Shown: positions 16,890-24,852 of the stretch, one piece after another
Layout: each line of letters begins with the position of its first letter
How positions within the stretch are numbered: position 1 is the first letter of the stretch
Source of the DNA: Micromonospora endolithica
GTDB lineage: Bacteria > Actinomycetota > Actinomycetes > Mycobacteriales > Micromonosporaceae
DNA: 64,000 bases
NCBI RefSeq assembly: GCF_003626595.1
Contig: NZ_RBAK01000010.1
Coordinates: 62,001-126,000 of the forward strand
Direction of reading: 5' to 3'
Translations under genes and position numbers: made by a program
Notes under the pieces: model-generated
Told to the model about the DNA's origin: nothing
The model's database searches: none
Seen by the model: only the letters and a program-made list of their open reading frames with translations

Positions 16890-17363
16890 CTAGTGCCCGG
16901 GGGCGGGCTGGACCAACTCCACCAGGACGCCGCCGGCGTCCTTCGGGTGCACGAAGTTGATCCGGGAGTCGGCGGTGCCGCGCCTCGGGGTCTCGTAGAG
17001 CAGCCGCAGCCCGCGCTCCCGCAGCGCCGCGCAGGCCGCGTCGATGTCCACCACCGTGTACGCCACCTGCTGCACCCCGGGACCGTTGCGGTCGAGGAAC
17101 TTCGCGATCGTGGACTCGGGCGAGAGCGGCGCCAGCAACTGCACGCAACCGCCCTCGGCGGTCGGGCCCACCGCCAGCATCGCCTCGCGTACGCCCTGCT
17201 CGGTGTTGGTCTCGGTGTGCACGCACCGCATGCCGAACGTGCGCCGGTAGAAGTCGATCGCCGCGTCCAGGTCGGCGACGGCGATACCGACATGGTCGAT
17301 GCGTCGCAACCCGATGTCTGTGACGTAGTCCGCAGCGGGCTCGACGGGGGAGTTCTCAGCCAT
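16890..17363 (-). CDS. mce: Methylmalonyl-CoA epimerase
   Basis: A 157-residue glyoxalase/VOC-fold enzyme interconverting (2R)- and (2S)-methylmalonyl-CoA; some homologues also accept ethylmalonyl-CoA. Metal and catalytic positions are visible in RRIDHVGIAVADLDAAIDFY, EGGCVQLLAPL, VQQVAYTVVDID and GGVLVELVQP, in the order typical of the family. The ATG at 17363 (MAENSPVEPA) is chosen over a start 7 codons upstream, which would run into the divergent promoter. It is divergent from the thiolase gene with 61 bp between starts and an operator in the gap. Confidence 0.93.
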   Translation of the reverse strand: MAENSPVEPAADYVTDIGLRRIDHVGIAVADLDAAIDFYRRTFGMRCVHTETNTEQGVREAMLAVGPTAEGGCVQLLAPLSPESTIAKFLDRNGPGVQQVAYTVVDIDAACAALRERGLRLLYETPRRGTADSRINFVHPKDAGGVLVELVQPAPGH

Positions 17364-17377
17364 GGCGCTAGTCTGGC

Positions 17378-17391
17378 CGAACAATCGTTAA
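17378..17391. promoter_or_regulatory. TetR-style operator, site 3 (mce/thiolase divergent promoter)
   Basis: CGAACAATCGTTAA fits the consensus tGAACgntcGcTAa at 11 of 14 positions. It sits in the 61-bp gap between divergent mce and the thiolase gene and could control both. Confidence 0.55.
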
Positions 17392-17424
17392 GGCGTACAG
17401 GTCGGTACCCCCTCGGAGGCAGGT

Positions 17425-18615
17425 ATGGCTTCGGTGATCGTCAGCGGCGCGCGCACCCCCATGGGGCGGCTGCTGGGCAACCTCAAGGACCTCCCCGCGA
17501 CCACGCTCGGCGGCGTGGCGATCAAGGCGGCGCTGGAGCGCGCCGGGGTCGCCCCCGACCAGGTGCAGTACGTGATCATGGGCCAGGTGCTCCAGGCCGG
17601 CACCGGGCAGATCCCGGCCCGGCAGGCCGCCGTGGAGGCGGGCGTACCCATGTCCGTACCGGCCCTGACCATCAACAAGGTCTGCCTCTCCGGGCTGGAC
17701 GCGATCGCCCTGGCCGACCAGCTGATCCGGGCCGGCGAGTTCGACATCGTGGTCGCCGGCGGCATGGAGTCGATGACCAACGCCCCGCACCTGCTGCTGG
17801 GCCAGCGCTCCGGCTATAAGTACGGCGACGTCGTGGTCAAGGACCACATGGCGCTGGACGGTCTCTCCGACGCGTGGGACTGCTGCTCGATGGGCGAGTC
17901 GACCGAGCGGCACGGCACCGCCCGGGGCATCTCGCGGGAGGAGCAGGACGCCTTCGCCGCCGCCAGCCACCAGCGCGCCGCCGCCGCCCAGAAGAACGGG
18001 CACTTCGCCGACGAGATCGCCCCGGTGTCCATCCCGCAGCGCAAGGGTGACCCGCTGGTGATCAGCGAGGACGAGGGCATCCGGCCGGACACCACCGCCG
18101 AGTCGCTGGGCAAGCTGCGTCCGGCGTTCACCAAGGACGGCACCATCACCGCCGGCAGCTCCTCGCCGATCTCCGACGGCGCCGCCGCCGTGGTCGTGAT
18201 GAGCAAGGCCAAGGCCACCGAGCTGGGGCTGACCTGGCTCGCCGAGATCGGCGCGCACGGCAACGTGGCGGGACCGGACAACTCCCTGCACTCGCAGCCG
18301 TCCAACGCCATCGCGCACGCGCTGCGCAAGGGCGGCCTGGGCGTCGACGACCTCGACCTGATCGAGATCAACGAGGCGTTCGCGCAGGTCGGCATCCAGT
18401 CCACCCGTGACCTCGGGGTCAGCCCGGACCGGGTGAACGTCAACGGCGGCGCGATCGCGCTGGGCCACCCGATCGGCATGTCCGGCGCCCGCCTGGTGCT
18501 CACCCTGGCGCTGGAGCTGAAGCGGCGTGGCGGCGGCACCGGAGCGGCCGCCCTGTGCGGCGGCGGCGGCCAGGGCGACGCGCTGATCATCCACGTGCCG
18601 GGGGACGAGAGCTGA
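17425..18615 (+). CDS. Acetyl-CoA C-acetyltransferase (thiolase)
   Basis: A 396-residue type II thiolase condensing two acetyl-CoA to acetoacetyl-CoA, or the reverse. The acylated cysteine is C87 in INKVCLSGLDA. The other active-site motifs are NEAFAQ, GGAIALGHPIGMSG and CGGGGQGDA near the C-terminus. With the hydroxyacyl-CoA dehydrogenase and Ccr nearby, the direction acetyl-CoA to acetoacetyl-CoA to crotonyl-CoA to ethylmalonyl-CoA is plausible; the crotonase step is not in the window. The ATG at 17425 follows GGAGGCAGGT. It is followed after 2 bp by the MeaB-like gene, so both are one operon. Confidence 0.95.
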   Translation: MASVIVSGARTPMGRLLGNLKDLPATTLGGVAIKAALERAGVAPDQVQYVIMGQVLQAGTGQIPARQAAVEAGVPMSVPALTINKVCLSGLDAIALADQLIRAGEFDIVVAGGMESMTNAPHLLLGQRSGYKYGDVVVKDHMALDGLSDAWDCCSMGESTERHGTARGISREEQDAFAAASHQRAAAAQKNGHFADEIAPVSIPQRKGDPLVISEDEGIRPDTTAESLGKLRPAFTKDGTITAGSSSPISDGAAAVVVMSKAKATELGLTWLAEIGAHGNVAGPDNSLHSQPSNAIAHALRKGGLGVDDLDLIEINEAFAQVGIQSTRDLGVSPDRVNVNGGAIALGHPIGMSGARLVLTLALELKRRGGGTGAAALCGGGGQGDALIIHVPGDES

Positions 18616-18617
18616 TC

Positions 18618-19622
18618 GTGGACGGTGCCGTCGAGAGCGCCGCGATGCCGGCCACCGCGCCCGTGCGCCGCAGCCGGGACGTACCCCTGCTGGTCGAACG
18701 GGCCCGCGCGGGCGACCCCCGCGCGGTGGCCCGGCTGATCACCCTGGTCGAGTCCGGCGACGAGACGCTGCCGCGGATCGCCGCGGCACTCGCGCCGTAC
18801 GCCGGGCAGGCCCAGGTGGTCGGGCTGACCGGCTCGCCGGGCGTGGGTAAGTCGACCACCACCAACGAGCTGGTCCGGGCGCTGCGGTCACGCGGTCACC
18901 GGGTGGGTGTGCTGGCGATCGACCCGTCCAGCCCGTTCACCGGCGGCGCGATCCTCGGCGACCGGGTACGCATGCAGGACCACGCCACCGACCCGGGCGT
19001 CTACATCCGCTCGATGTCCAGCCGGGGGCACCTCGGCGGGCTGTCGGCGGCGACGCCGCAGGCGGTGCGGGTGCTGGAGGGCGCCGGCTGCGACGTGGTG
19101 CTGGTGGAGACCGTCGGGGTGGGGCAGGCCGAGGTGGAGGTGGCCTCGCTGGCCGACACCACGCTGGTGTTGCTCGCCCCCGGCATGGGTGACGCGATCC
19201 AGGCGGTCAAGGCCGGCATCCTGGAGATCGCCGACGTCTTCGTGGTCAACAAGGCGGACCGGGACGGCGCCGACGCCACGGTGCGCGACATCCAGGGCAT
19301 GATCGCGCTGGGCGAGCGCGGCCCGGGGCAGTGGCGCCCGCAGGTGGTCCGGTCGGTCGCCTCCCGGGGCGAGGGCATCGACGACATCGCCGCCGCGATC
19401 GACAAGCACCGCGGCTGGCTGGTCGAGCACGGCGAACTGCGCCGCCGGCAGGAGGCGCGGGCCGCCGCCGAGATCGAGGCCATCGCGCTGGGCGTGCTAC
19501 GCGCCCGGATCGGTTCACTGCGCGACGGTACGGAGTTGCCCGCGCTCGCCGCGAAGGTGGCCGAGGGGTCCCTGGATCCGTACGCGGCGGCCGACGCCCT
19601 GCTCGCCCAGATCGCCTCCTGA
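18618..19622 (+). CDS. meaB: MeaB-like G-protein chaperone of B12 mutases
   Basis: A 334-residue P-loop GTPase that loads and protects adenosylcobalamin in acyl-CoA mutases. G1 is VVGLTGSPGVGKSTTT, followed by AIDPSSPFTGGAILGDRVRM (switch region), VETVGVGQAEVEVA and NKADRDGA for guanine recognition. The C-terminal dimerisation arm is present. The GTG at 18618 begins 2 bp after the thiolase stop with GAGAG upstream; an ATG at 18645 is an alternative. Because icmA follows at 19769, its client may be isobutyryl-CoA mutase as well as methylmalonyl-CoA mutase encoded elsewhere. Confidence 0.93.
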   Translation: MDGAVESAAMPATAPVRRSRDVPLLVERARAGDPRAVARLITLVESGDETLPRIAAALAPYAGQAQVVGLTGSPGVGKSTTTNELVRALRSRGHRVGVLAIDPSSPFTGGAILGDRVRMQDHATDPGVYIRSMSSRGHLGGLSAATPQAVRVLEGAGCDVVLVETVGVGQAEVEVASLADTTLVLLAPGMGDAIQAVKAGILEIADVFVVNKADRDGADATVRDIQGMIALGERGPGQWRPQVVRSVASRGEGIDDIAAAIDKHRGWLVEHGELRRRQEARAAAEIEAIALGVLRARIGSLRDGTELPALAAKVAEGSLDPYAAADALLAQIAS

Positions 19623-19700
19623 CCCCCGCCCGGACGACTCGTCGGCCTTCCGGCTTCCACGTCGCCCGGCCGGTCGGGTTACCCGTCGGTACGAACTTCC

Positions 19701-19731
19701 TTAGCGATCGTTCAGGCCGGGGCTCTACACT
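19701..19731 (+). promoter_or_regulatory. icmA promoter with TetR-style operator, site 4
   Basis: TTAGCGATCGTTCA (19701-19714) is the most symmetric of four related sites. A -10-like TACACT (19726-19731) lies about 12 bp downstream, so the operator would cover the -35 region. The icmA start is 55 bp past the operator. Confidence 0.65.
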
Positions 19732-19768
19732 CGGGTTGCAGTCGAGGACTCGAGGAGGAGCCCCGGGG

Positions 19769-21457
19769 ATGGACGCCGACGATATCGCCGCCGGTCGGGC
19801 ACGCTGGCAGGCCCGCTACGACGCCGCGCGCAAGCGGGACGCCGACTTCACCACGCTGTCCGGCATGCCGGTCGACCCGGTCTACGGGCCGCCGGAGGGG
19901 ACCGCCTACCCGGGCTTCGAGCGGATCGGCTGGCCGGGCGAGTACCCGTACACCCGGGGTCTGCACCCGACCGGTTACCGCGGGCGGACCTGGACCATCC
20001 GGCAGTTCGCCGGCTTCGGCAACGCCAAGCAGACCAACGAGCGTTACAAGATGATCCTCGGCGCCGGTGGCGGCGGTCTCTCGGTCGCGTTCGACATGCC
20101 GACCCTGATGGGCCGCGACTCCGACGACCCGCAGGCGCTCGGCGAGGTCGGCCACTGCGGCGTGGCGATCGACACCGCCACCGACATGGAGGCGCTCTTC
20201 GACGGCATCGACCTGGCCGGCGTGACCACGTCGATGACCATCTCCGGCCCGGCGGTGCCGGTGTTCTGCATGTACCTGGTCGCCGCCGAGCGGCAGGGCG
20301 CCGACCTGTCCAAGCTGGACGGCACCCTCCAGACGGACATCTTCAAGGAGTACATCGCGCAGAAGGAGTGGCTCTTCGACCCCGAGCCGCACCTGCGCCT
20401 GATCGGCGACCTGATGGAATACTGCGCCGCCGAGATCCCGCGCTACAAGCCGCTCTCGGTCTCCGGCTACCACATCCGCGAGGCCGGTTCGACCGCCGCG
20501 CAGGAGCTGGCGTACACCCTGGCCGACGGCTTCGGTTACGTCGAACTGGGCCTCTCCCGCGGGCTGGACGTGAACGTCTTCGCCCCGGGACTGAGCTTCT
20601 TCTTCGACTCGCACCTCGACTTCTTCGAGGAGATCGCCAAGTTCCGGGCCGCCCGCCGGATCTGGGCCCGCTGGCTGCGCGACGTGTACGGCGCGACCAG
20701 CGAGAAGGCGCTCTGGCTGCGGTTCCACACGCAGACCGCCGGGGTGTCGCTGACCGCCCAGCAGCCGGTCAACAACGTGGTGCGTACGGCGGTGGAGGCG
20801 CTCGCGGCGGTGCTCGGCGGGACCAACTCGCTGCACACCAACGCGCTGGACGAGACCCTGGCGCTGCCCACCGACGAGTCCGCCGAGATCGCCCTGCGTA
20901 CCCAGCAGGTGCTGATGGAGGAGACCGGGGTGGTCAACGTCGCCGACCCACTGGGCGGCTCCTGGTACGTCGAGGCGCTGACCGACAAGATCGAGGCCGA
21001 GGCGGAGGAGATCTTCGCCCGGATCCGGCAGCTCGGCGGCGAGGGCCCGCACCAGATCGGCCCGATGACCTCGGGCATCCTGCGCGGCATCGAGGACGGC
21101 TGGTTCACCGGACACATCGCCGAGTCGGCCTTCGTCTACCAGCAGGCTCTGGAGAAGGGCGACAAGAAGATCGTCGGCGTCAACTGCCACACCGGCACGG
21201 TCGCCAAGGAGTTGGAGATCCTGCGCATCTCGCACGAGGTGGAGCTGGAGCAGCGCCGGGTCCTCGCCGAGCGCAAGGCCGCCCGGGACGAGGCCGCGGT
21301 CCGGGCCGCCGTCGCGCGGATGGTCGAGGTCGGCCGCACCGACGGGAACATGATCCCGGCGATGCTGGACGCGGTCCGTGCCGAGGCCACCCTCGGCGAG
21401 ATCTGCGACGCCCTCCGCGCCGAGTGGGGCGTCTACCGCGAACCCGCCCGCTTCTGA
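19769..21457 (+). CDS. icmA: Isobutyryl-CoA mutase large subunit IcmA
   Basis: A 562-residue catalytic (TIM-barrel) subunit of a B12-dependent acyl-CoA mutase without its own B12-binding domain, so a small IcmB-type partner must be encoded elsewhere. The length matches IcmA (about 566) rather than the ~700-residue methylmalonyl-CoA mutase. Methylmalonyl-CoA mutase has Tyr and Arg at the two substrate-specificity positions (Y89, R207); here they are F80 (in TWTIRQFAGFG) and Q198 (in FKEYIAQKEW), exactly the recalled IcmA pair. The reaction is isobutyryl-CoA to n-butyryl-CoA, linking valine catabolism to butyryl-CoA. The ATG at 19769 has GGAGGAG upstream. Confidence 0.93.
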   Translation: MDADDIAAGRARWQARYDAARKRDADFTTLSGMPVDPVYGPPEGTAYPGFERIGWPGEYPYTRGLHPTGYRGRTWTIRQFAGFGNAKQTNERYKMILGAGGGGLSVAFDMPTLMGRDSDDPQALGEVGHCGVAIDTATDMEALFDGIDLAGVTTSMTISGPAVPVFCMYLVAAERQGADLSKLDGTLQTDIFKEYIAQKEWLFDPEPHLRLIGDLMEYCAAEIPRYKPLSVSGYHIREAGSTAAQELAYTLADGFGYVELGLSRGLDVNVFAPGLSFFFDSHLDFFEEIAKFRAARRIWARWLRDVYGATSEKALWLRFHTQTAGVSLTAQQPVNNVVRTAVEALAAVLGGTNSLHTNALDETLALPTDESAEIALRTQQVLMEETGVVNVADPLGGSWYVEALTDKIEAEAEEIFARIRQLGGEGPHQIGPMTSGILRGIEDGWFTGHIAESAFVYQQALEKGDKKIVGVNCHTGTVAKELEILRISHEVELEQRRVLAERKAARDEAAVRAAVARMVEVGRTDGNMIPAMLDAVRAEATLGEICDALRAEWGVYREPARF

Positions 21458-21471
21458 CCCACCCCGACCCT

Positions 21472-21549
21472 CCCGCGATCTTGCACTTTGTGCCCCGACG
21501 AATGCCGCATTCGGCGCGTCCCGGCGACCGAAGGCGCACGATCGCGGGG
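21472..21549 (+). repeat. 77-bp dispersed intergenic repeat, copy A
   Basis: It starts CCCGCGATCTTGCAC and ends GCGCACGATCGCGGGG. The terminal 8 bp are perfect inverted repeats (21472-21479 with 21541-21548), and an internal CGAATG-CCG-CATTCG hairpin is present. It matches copy B (1472-1548, inverted) at both ends. Placed 14 bp after icmA, it may also act as a terminator. Confidence 0.7.
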
Positions 21550-21655
21550 TGCGGTCGGGGCGAGGGTCCGGGTGGGTTCGCGGGGGGTGTGAACTGCGAC
21601 TGCCGGGGTCGTGGTTGATCGGAGATCCGCGCGCCGCGTGCGAGACTAGGTAACC

Positions 21656-22573
21656 ATGAGCGACCCACGGATCACCTCGTCGATCTTCACCCGCGGCGCG
21701 GTCGACCTCAGCGCGCTGCGCACCCCCGCACCGGCCCCTGCCCGCCCCACCACCCCCGCCCAGTCCGGCCCGGACGCCGGTCTGCCCGGCCCCGCCGGGG
21801 GCGGGGTCGCCGTCATCGACGTCACCGAGGCGACCCTCCAGTCGGAGGTGCTCGAACGGTCGATGGAAAAGCCCGTCGTGATCTTCTTCGGTGCGGCGGG
21901 CTACCCGGACAGCGACCAGTTCGCGCCGTTGCTGGAGCAGCTGGCGGTCGAGGGGAACGGCGCCTGGCTCCTGGCCAGGGTCGACGCTCAGCAGCAGCCA
22001 CGGATCGCGCAGATGTTCCAGATCCAGGGCGTCCCGACCGTCTACGCGGTCTTCGGCGGCCGGCCGATCGACGCCTTCTCGGGCGCGGTCCCGGAGGCCC
22101 AGCTGCGGCAGTGGATCTCCGCGGTTCTCAAGGCCGGCGGCGTGGCCGTGGCCGAGACCACCGACCCGCGCCTGGACGAGGCCGACGACGCGCTGATGAG
22201 CGGTGACCTGGACGCCGCCGAGCGGGCGTACCGGAAGATCCTCGCCGAGACGCCGGCGGACGCCGCGGCGGAGGCGGGCCTCGCCCAGGTCGGACTGGCC
22301 CGCCGCGTCGACGGCGCCGACCCGCGGACCGTGCTCACCGCCGCCGAGGCCGCGCCGGACGACGTCGCGGCGCAGCTCCTGGCCGCCGACGTCGAGGTTC
22401 TCAGCGGCTTCGCCGAGCAGGCCTACCAGCGCCTGGTCGGCCTGGTCCGCCGGACCACCGGCGAGGACCGCGAGCGGGTACGCCAACACCTGGTCGGCCT
22501 CTTCACCGTCGCCGGCCCGGACGACCCGGCGGTGGCCTCGGCCCGCCGGGCCCTGGCCAGCGCCCTGTTCTGA
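21656..22573 (+). CDS. YbbN/CnoX-like thioredoxin-fold co-chaperone
   Basis: A 305-residue protein with a proline-rich N-terminus (about 1-50), a thioredoxin domain (about 55-165) and a helical TPR-like domain (about 175-305). The order matches CnoX/YbbN holdases, which bind unfolded or oxidised proteins and pass them to chaperonin. The usual CxxC is absent (IFFGAAGYPDSDQFAP), as in many actinobacterial members, so it cannot be a disulfide reductase. The cis-proline segment GVPTVYAVFGG is kept. The TPR part has LMSGDLDAAERAYRKILAE. The start has only a weak AGG upstream. Confidence 0.85.
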   Translation: MSDPRITSSIFTRGAVDLSALRTPAPAPARPTTPAQSGPDAGLPGPAGGGVAVIDVTEATLQSEVLERSMEKPVVIFFGAAGYPDSDQFAPLLEQLAVEGNGAWLLARVDAQQQPRIAQMFQIQGVPTVYAVFGGRPIDAFSGAVPEAQLRQWISAVLKAGGVAVAETTDPRLDEADDALMSGDLDAAERAYRKILAETPADAAAEAGLAQVGLARRVDGADPRTVLTAAEAAPDDVAAQLLAADVEVLSGFAEQAYQRLVGLVRRTTGEDRERVRQHLVGLFTVAGPDDPAVASARRALASALF

Positions 22574-22590
22574 GCACCTGACACGCCAGC

Positions 22591-22614
22591 GCGGGCCGGC
22601 TCCGGCCGGCCCGC
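22591..22614 (+). terminator. GC hairpin after YbbN-like gene
   Basis: GCGGGCCGG (22591-22599) pairs with CCGGCCCGC (22606-22614) around a 6-nt loop, 18 bp after the stop. Confidence 0.6.
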
Positions 22615-22638
22615 GGAGAACTTCGAGGACGGGAGCCC

Positions 22639-23811
22639 ATGATGCGCCGGATCGCCGTCCTCGACGCGCCCAGCAACCTCGGCCTGCGCCCGCCGACGCC
22701 CACGTCGGTGCCCGGCTGCGCCAAGGCCCCCGGGGCGCTGCGCGACCACGACCTGCTCGCCCGGCTGCGGGCCCGCGACGCCGGCTGCCTGACCGCACCG
22801 AGGTACGACCCGGGCGACTGGCGGCCGGGCGACGGCGTCTGCCACGCCCGGGAGATCGCCGACTACTCGACGGCCCTGGCGGAGCGGATCGGCGGGATCA
22901 TCGACCGGGGCGAGTTCCCGGTGGTGCTCGGCGGGGACTGCTCGATCCTGCTCGGCTCCGCACTGGCCATGCACCGGCTCGGTGAGGCGGTCGGGGGCCG
23001 GATCGGGCTGGTCTTCGTGGACGGGCACTCCGACTTCCGGCATCCGGGCAACGCCTCGTACGTGGGCGCCGCGGCGGGGGAGGACCTCGCCCTGGTCACC
23101 GGGCGGGGACAGGCCGACCTGGCCGCGATCGAGGGCCGCCGGCCATACTTCCGCGACATCGACGTGGTGGTGCTCGGGATCCGGGCGCAGGACGAGTACC
23201 GGCTGGACCTCCAGGCCGCCGGGATCACCACCCGGCCGGTGCCGGCGCTGCGCGCCGAGGGCGCGGCGCGGACCGCCCAGTGGGCGCACGAGCAGCTCGC
23301 CGACTGCGCCGGCTACTGGGTGCACGTGGACGTGGACGTGCTGGACCCGGCGGTGCTGCCGGCGGTGGACGCCCCGGACCCCGGTGGGATCGCCTTCGCC
23401 GAGCTGGAGATCCTGCTCGCCGGCCTGGTCGACACCCCGCACTGCCTCGGTGTCGAGCTGACCGTGTTCGACCCCGACTACGACCCGGACGGGTCGTACG
23501 CGGCCGAGATCGTCAACACCCTGGTCGCCGGGCTCCGCCCGGTGTCCGCACCGGAGGCGGTGCCGCCCCGGCTGCTGCCCGGGACGCCACCGGCCCCGCG
23601 CCGGGGTGACGTCCCGCTGGCCGCCGCCCCGACCGGGCCGGCCACGCCGGAGGGGACGGACGACGGCCTCCCGGTCGCCCTGGAGCCGGTCGGGCCACCG
23701 GCCGCGGCCGGGCCGGGGCTGCTGCGTCGGGCCCCGTCGCCCGGCCCGGAGCCGGACGGGGGCGTGCCGCCGACCGAGGACGGCCCGCACCCCGCCGCCG
23801 GAATCGCCTGA
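22639..23811 (+). CDS. Arginase/agmatinase-family hydrolase with long C-terminal tail
   Basis: A ureohydrolase-fold protein of 390 residues. The binuclear Mn site motifs are present: GGDCSILLG (usually GGDHS, so the histidine is replaced by cysteine), VDGHSDFRHP (DxHxD with G for A) and HVDVDVLDPAVLPAVDAPDPGG (DxD). The catalytic region ends near residue 300; the remaining 90 residues are proline/alanine/glycine-rich and probably disordered. The substrate may be arginine, agmatine or another guanidino compound; the GGDC variant occurs in a subgroup of actinobacterial arginases and makes substrate assignment unsafe. ATG at 22639, no operon partner. Confidence 0.82.
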   Translation: MMRRIAVLDAPSNLGLRPPTPTSVPGCAKAPGALRDHDLLARLRARDAGCLTAPRYDPGDWRPGDGVCHAREIADYSTALAERIGGIIDRGEFPVVLGGDCSILLGSALAMHRLGEAVGGRIGLVFVDGHSDFRHPGNASYVGAAAGEDLALVTGRGQADLAAIEGRRPYFRDIDVVVLGIRAQDEYRLDLQAAGITTRPVPALRAEGAARTAQWAHEQLADCAGYWVHVDVDVLDPAVLPAVDAPDPGGIAFAELEILLAGLVDTPHCLGVELTVFDPDYDPDGSYAAEIVNTLVAGLRPVSAPEAVPPRLLPGTPPAPRRGDVPLAAAPTGPATPEGTDDGLPVALEPVGPPAAAGPGLLRRAPSPGPEPDGGVPPTEDGPHPAAGIA

Positions 23812-23819
23812 GGTCGGCC

Positions 23820-24794
23820 CTACACGCCCGGCTGGGACTGCACGCGTACGAGGTCGTCGCCGGCGGCGGTCCGGTAGTACAGCACCGACCGGCCCGATCG
23901 GCGTCGGCCGACCAGGCGCGCGTCCAGTAGCACCCGGAGGTGGCCACCGACCGAGCCGAGCCCGTGCCCGGTCAGCCCCACCAGCTGGGTGGTGCTCTTC
24001 GGTGTGTCCAGCGCGGTGAGGATGCCGGCGCGCACCGGTCCCAGCAGCCGCGCGAGCGACTCGGGCGCCAGGCCGGTCCGGGGCCGGGCGAGGAGCCCCG
24101 AGCACGGGTAGACGACGGCGTAGCGGCGTTGCGGCGGATCCGAGGCGACCCAGCCCCGGTGCGCCGTGGCCGGGATGAACACCAGTTCGCCGCCGGAGAT
24201 GTCGTGCGGCGGGTAGTCGTAGGTGTTGATCTGCAACCGTCCGTCGCCCAGCCACCGCATCCCGGGACGCATCGCGTCCAGCGCGGTCGCCCACCCGCCG
24301 GCGCTGAGCTGCTGGGTCCGGGCCACGACGTCGGCCTCGAACGCCCGGACCCGCCAGGACCAGTCCGGCGCCACACCGTGCCGCCAGACCCACGACAGCA
24401 GGTCGGCCACCCGCGCCGCGCCGTCGGGTACCCGCAGCCCCTCGGGCACCGGGCCCTGGAGGGTGACCGCGAGATCGTCCAGGTAGGCGTCGACCGGGGT
24501 CGCCCGGACCCGGTCCAGCTCGTCGTCGACGCCGCGGTCGCCGGGTCGCGGCGGCACGGTCAGGAAGCCGGGGAGCCAGGACCGCCGGAACGCGACCCGC
24601 ACGAACAGGGCCGCGAAGGGGTCGGCCGCGATGCGGTCACGGTATGCGCGGCGGTGCGTGTCCAGCCAACCGCGCTCACCCGCCGGCGTCGGCCGGCCCA
24701 CCAGGATCAGCAGGCGTCCGACCGTCTCCGCCAGGGGAGACACGGTGAACCGGCTCCGCGCGAGCGTGTCGGAGCCGATCAGCCACAAGCCCAT
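23820..24794 (-). CDS. ArsR-type winged-helix regulator with large N-terminal domain
   Basis: A 324-residue regulator. The C-terminal 75 residues (VRAGILTALDTPKSTTQLV...GSVGGHLRVLLDARLVGRRRSGR) form a winged helix of the ArsR type. The first 240 residues match the DUF5937-like domain that often precedes it in actinobacteria and probably senses a ligand or partner. The ATG at 24794 has GGAGG upstream. It is divergent from an MFS transporter with 58 bp between starts, and an inverted repeat (24795-24814) overlaps its ribosome-binding site, so it probably represses itself and the transporter. Confidence 0.85.
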   Translation of the reverse strand: MGLWLIGSDTLARSRFTVSPLAETVGRLLILVGRPTPAGERGWLDTHRRAYRDRIAADPFAALFVRVAFRRSWLPGFLTVPPRPGDRGVDDELDRVRATPVDAYLDDLAVTLQGPVPEGLRVPDGAARVADLLSWVWRHGVAPDWSWRVRAFEADVVARTQQLSAGGWATALDAMRPGMRWLGDGRLQINTYDYPPHDISGGELVFIPATAHRGWVASDPPQRRYAVVYPCSGLLARPRTGLAPESLARLLGPVRAGILTALDTPKSTTQLVGLTGHGLGSVGGHLRVLLDARLVGRRRSGRSVLYYRTAAGDDLVRVQSQPGV

Positions 24795-24814
24795 GTTTCG
24801 CCTCCACGCGAAAC
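24795..24814. promoter_or_regulatory. Candidate operator between regulator and MFS genes
   Basis: GTTTCG-N8-CGAAAC lies in the divergent gap directly against the regulator's start codon. A further CGAAAC half-site is 24 bp to the right (CCACCGAAACTG). The positions suit autorepression by the ArsR-type regulator. Confidence 0.5.
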
Positions 24815-24852
24815 TCTATGGCCGCACCGGGCCGCCACCGAAACTGCCGATC

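Noticed and set aside
19769..21457. Labelling the mutase gene as methylmalonyl-CoA mutase
   Set aside because: F80 and Q198, plus the missing B12 domain and shorter length, indicate IcmA.
19712..22798. A 1,028-codon minus-strand frame opposite icmA and ybbN
   Set aside because: It covers two unrelated genes and a repeat on the other strand; no recognisable protein.
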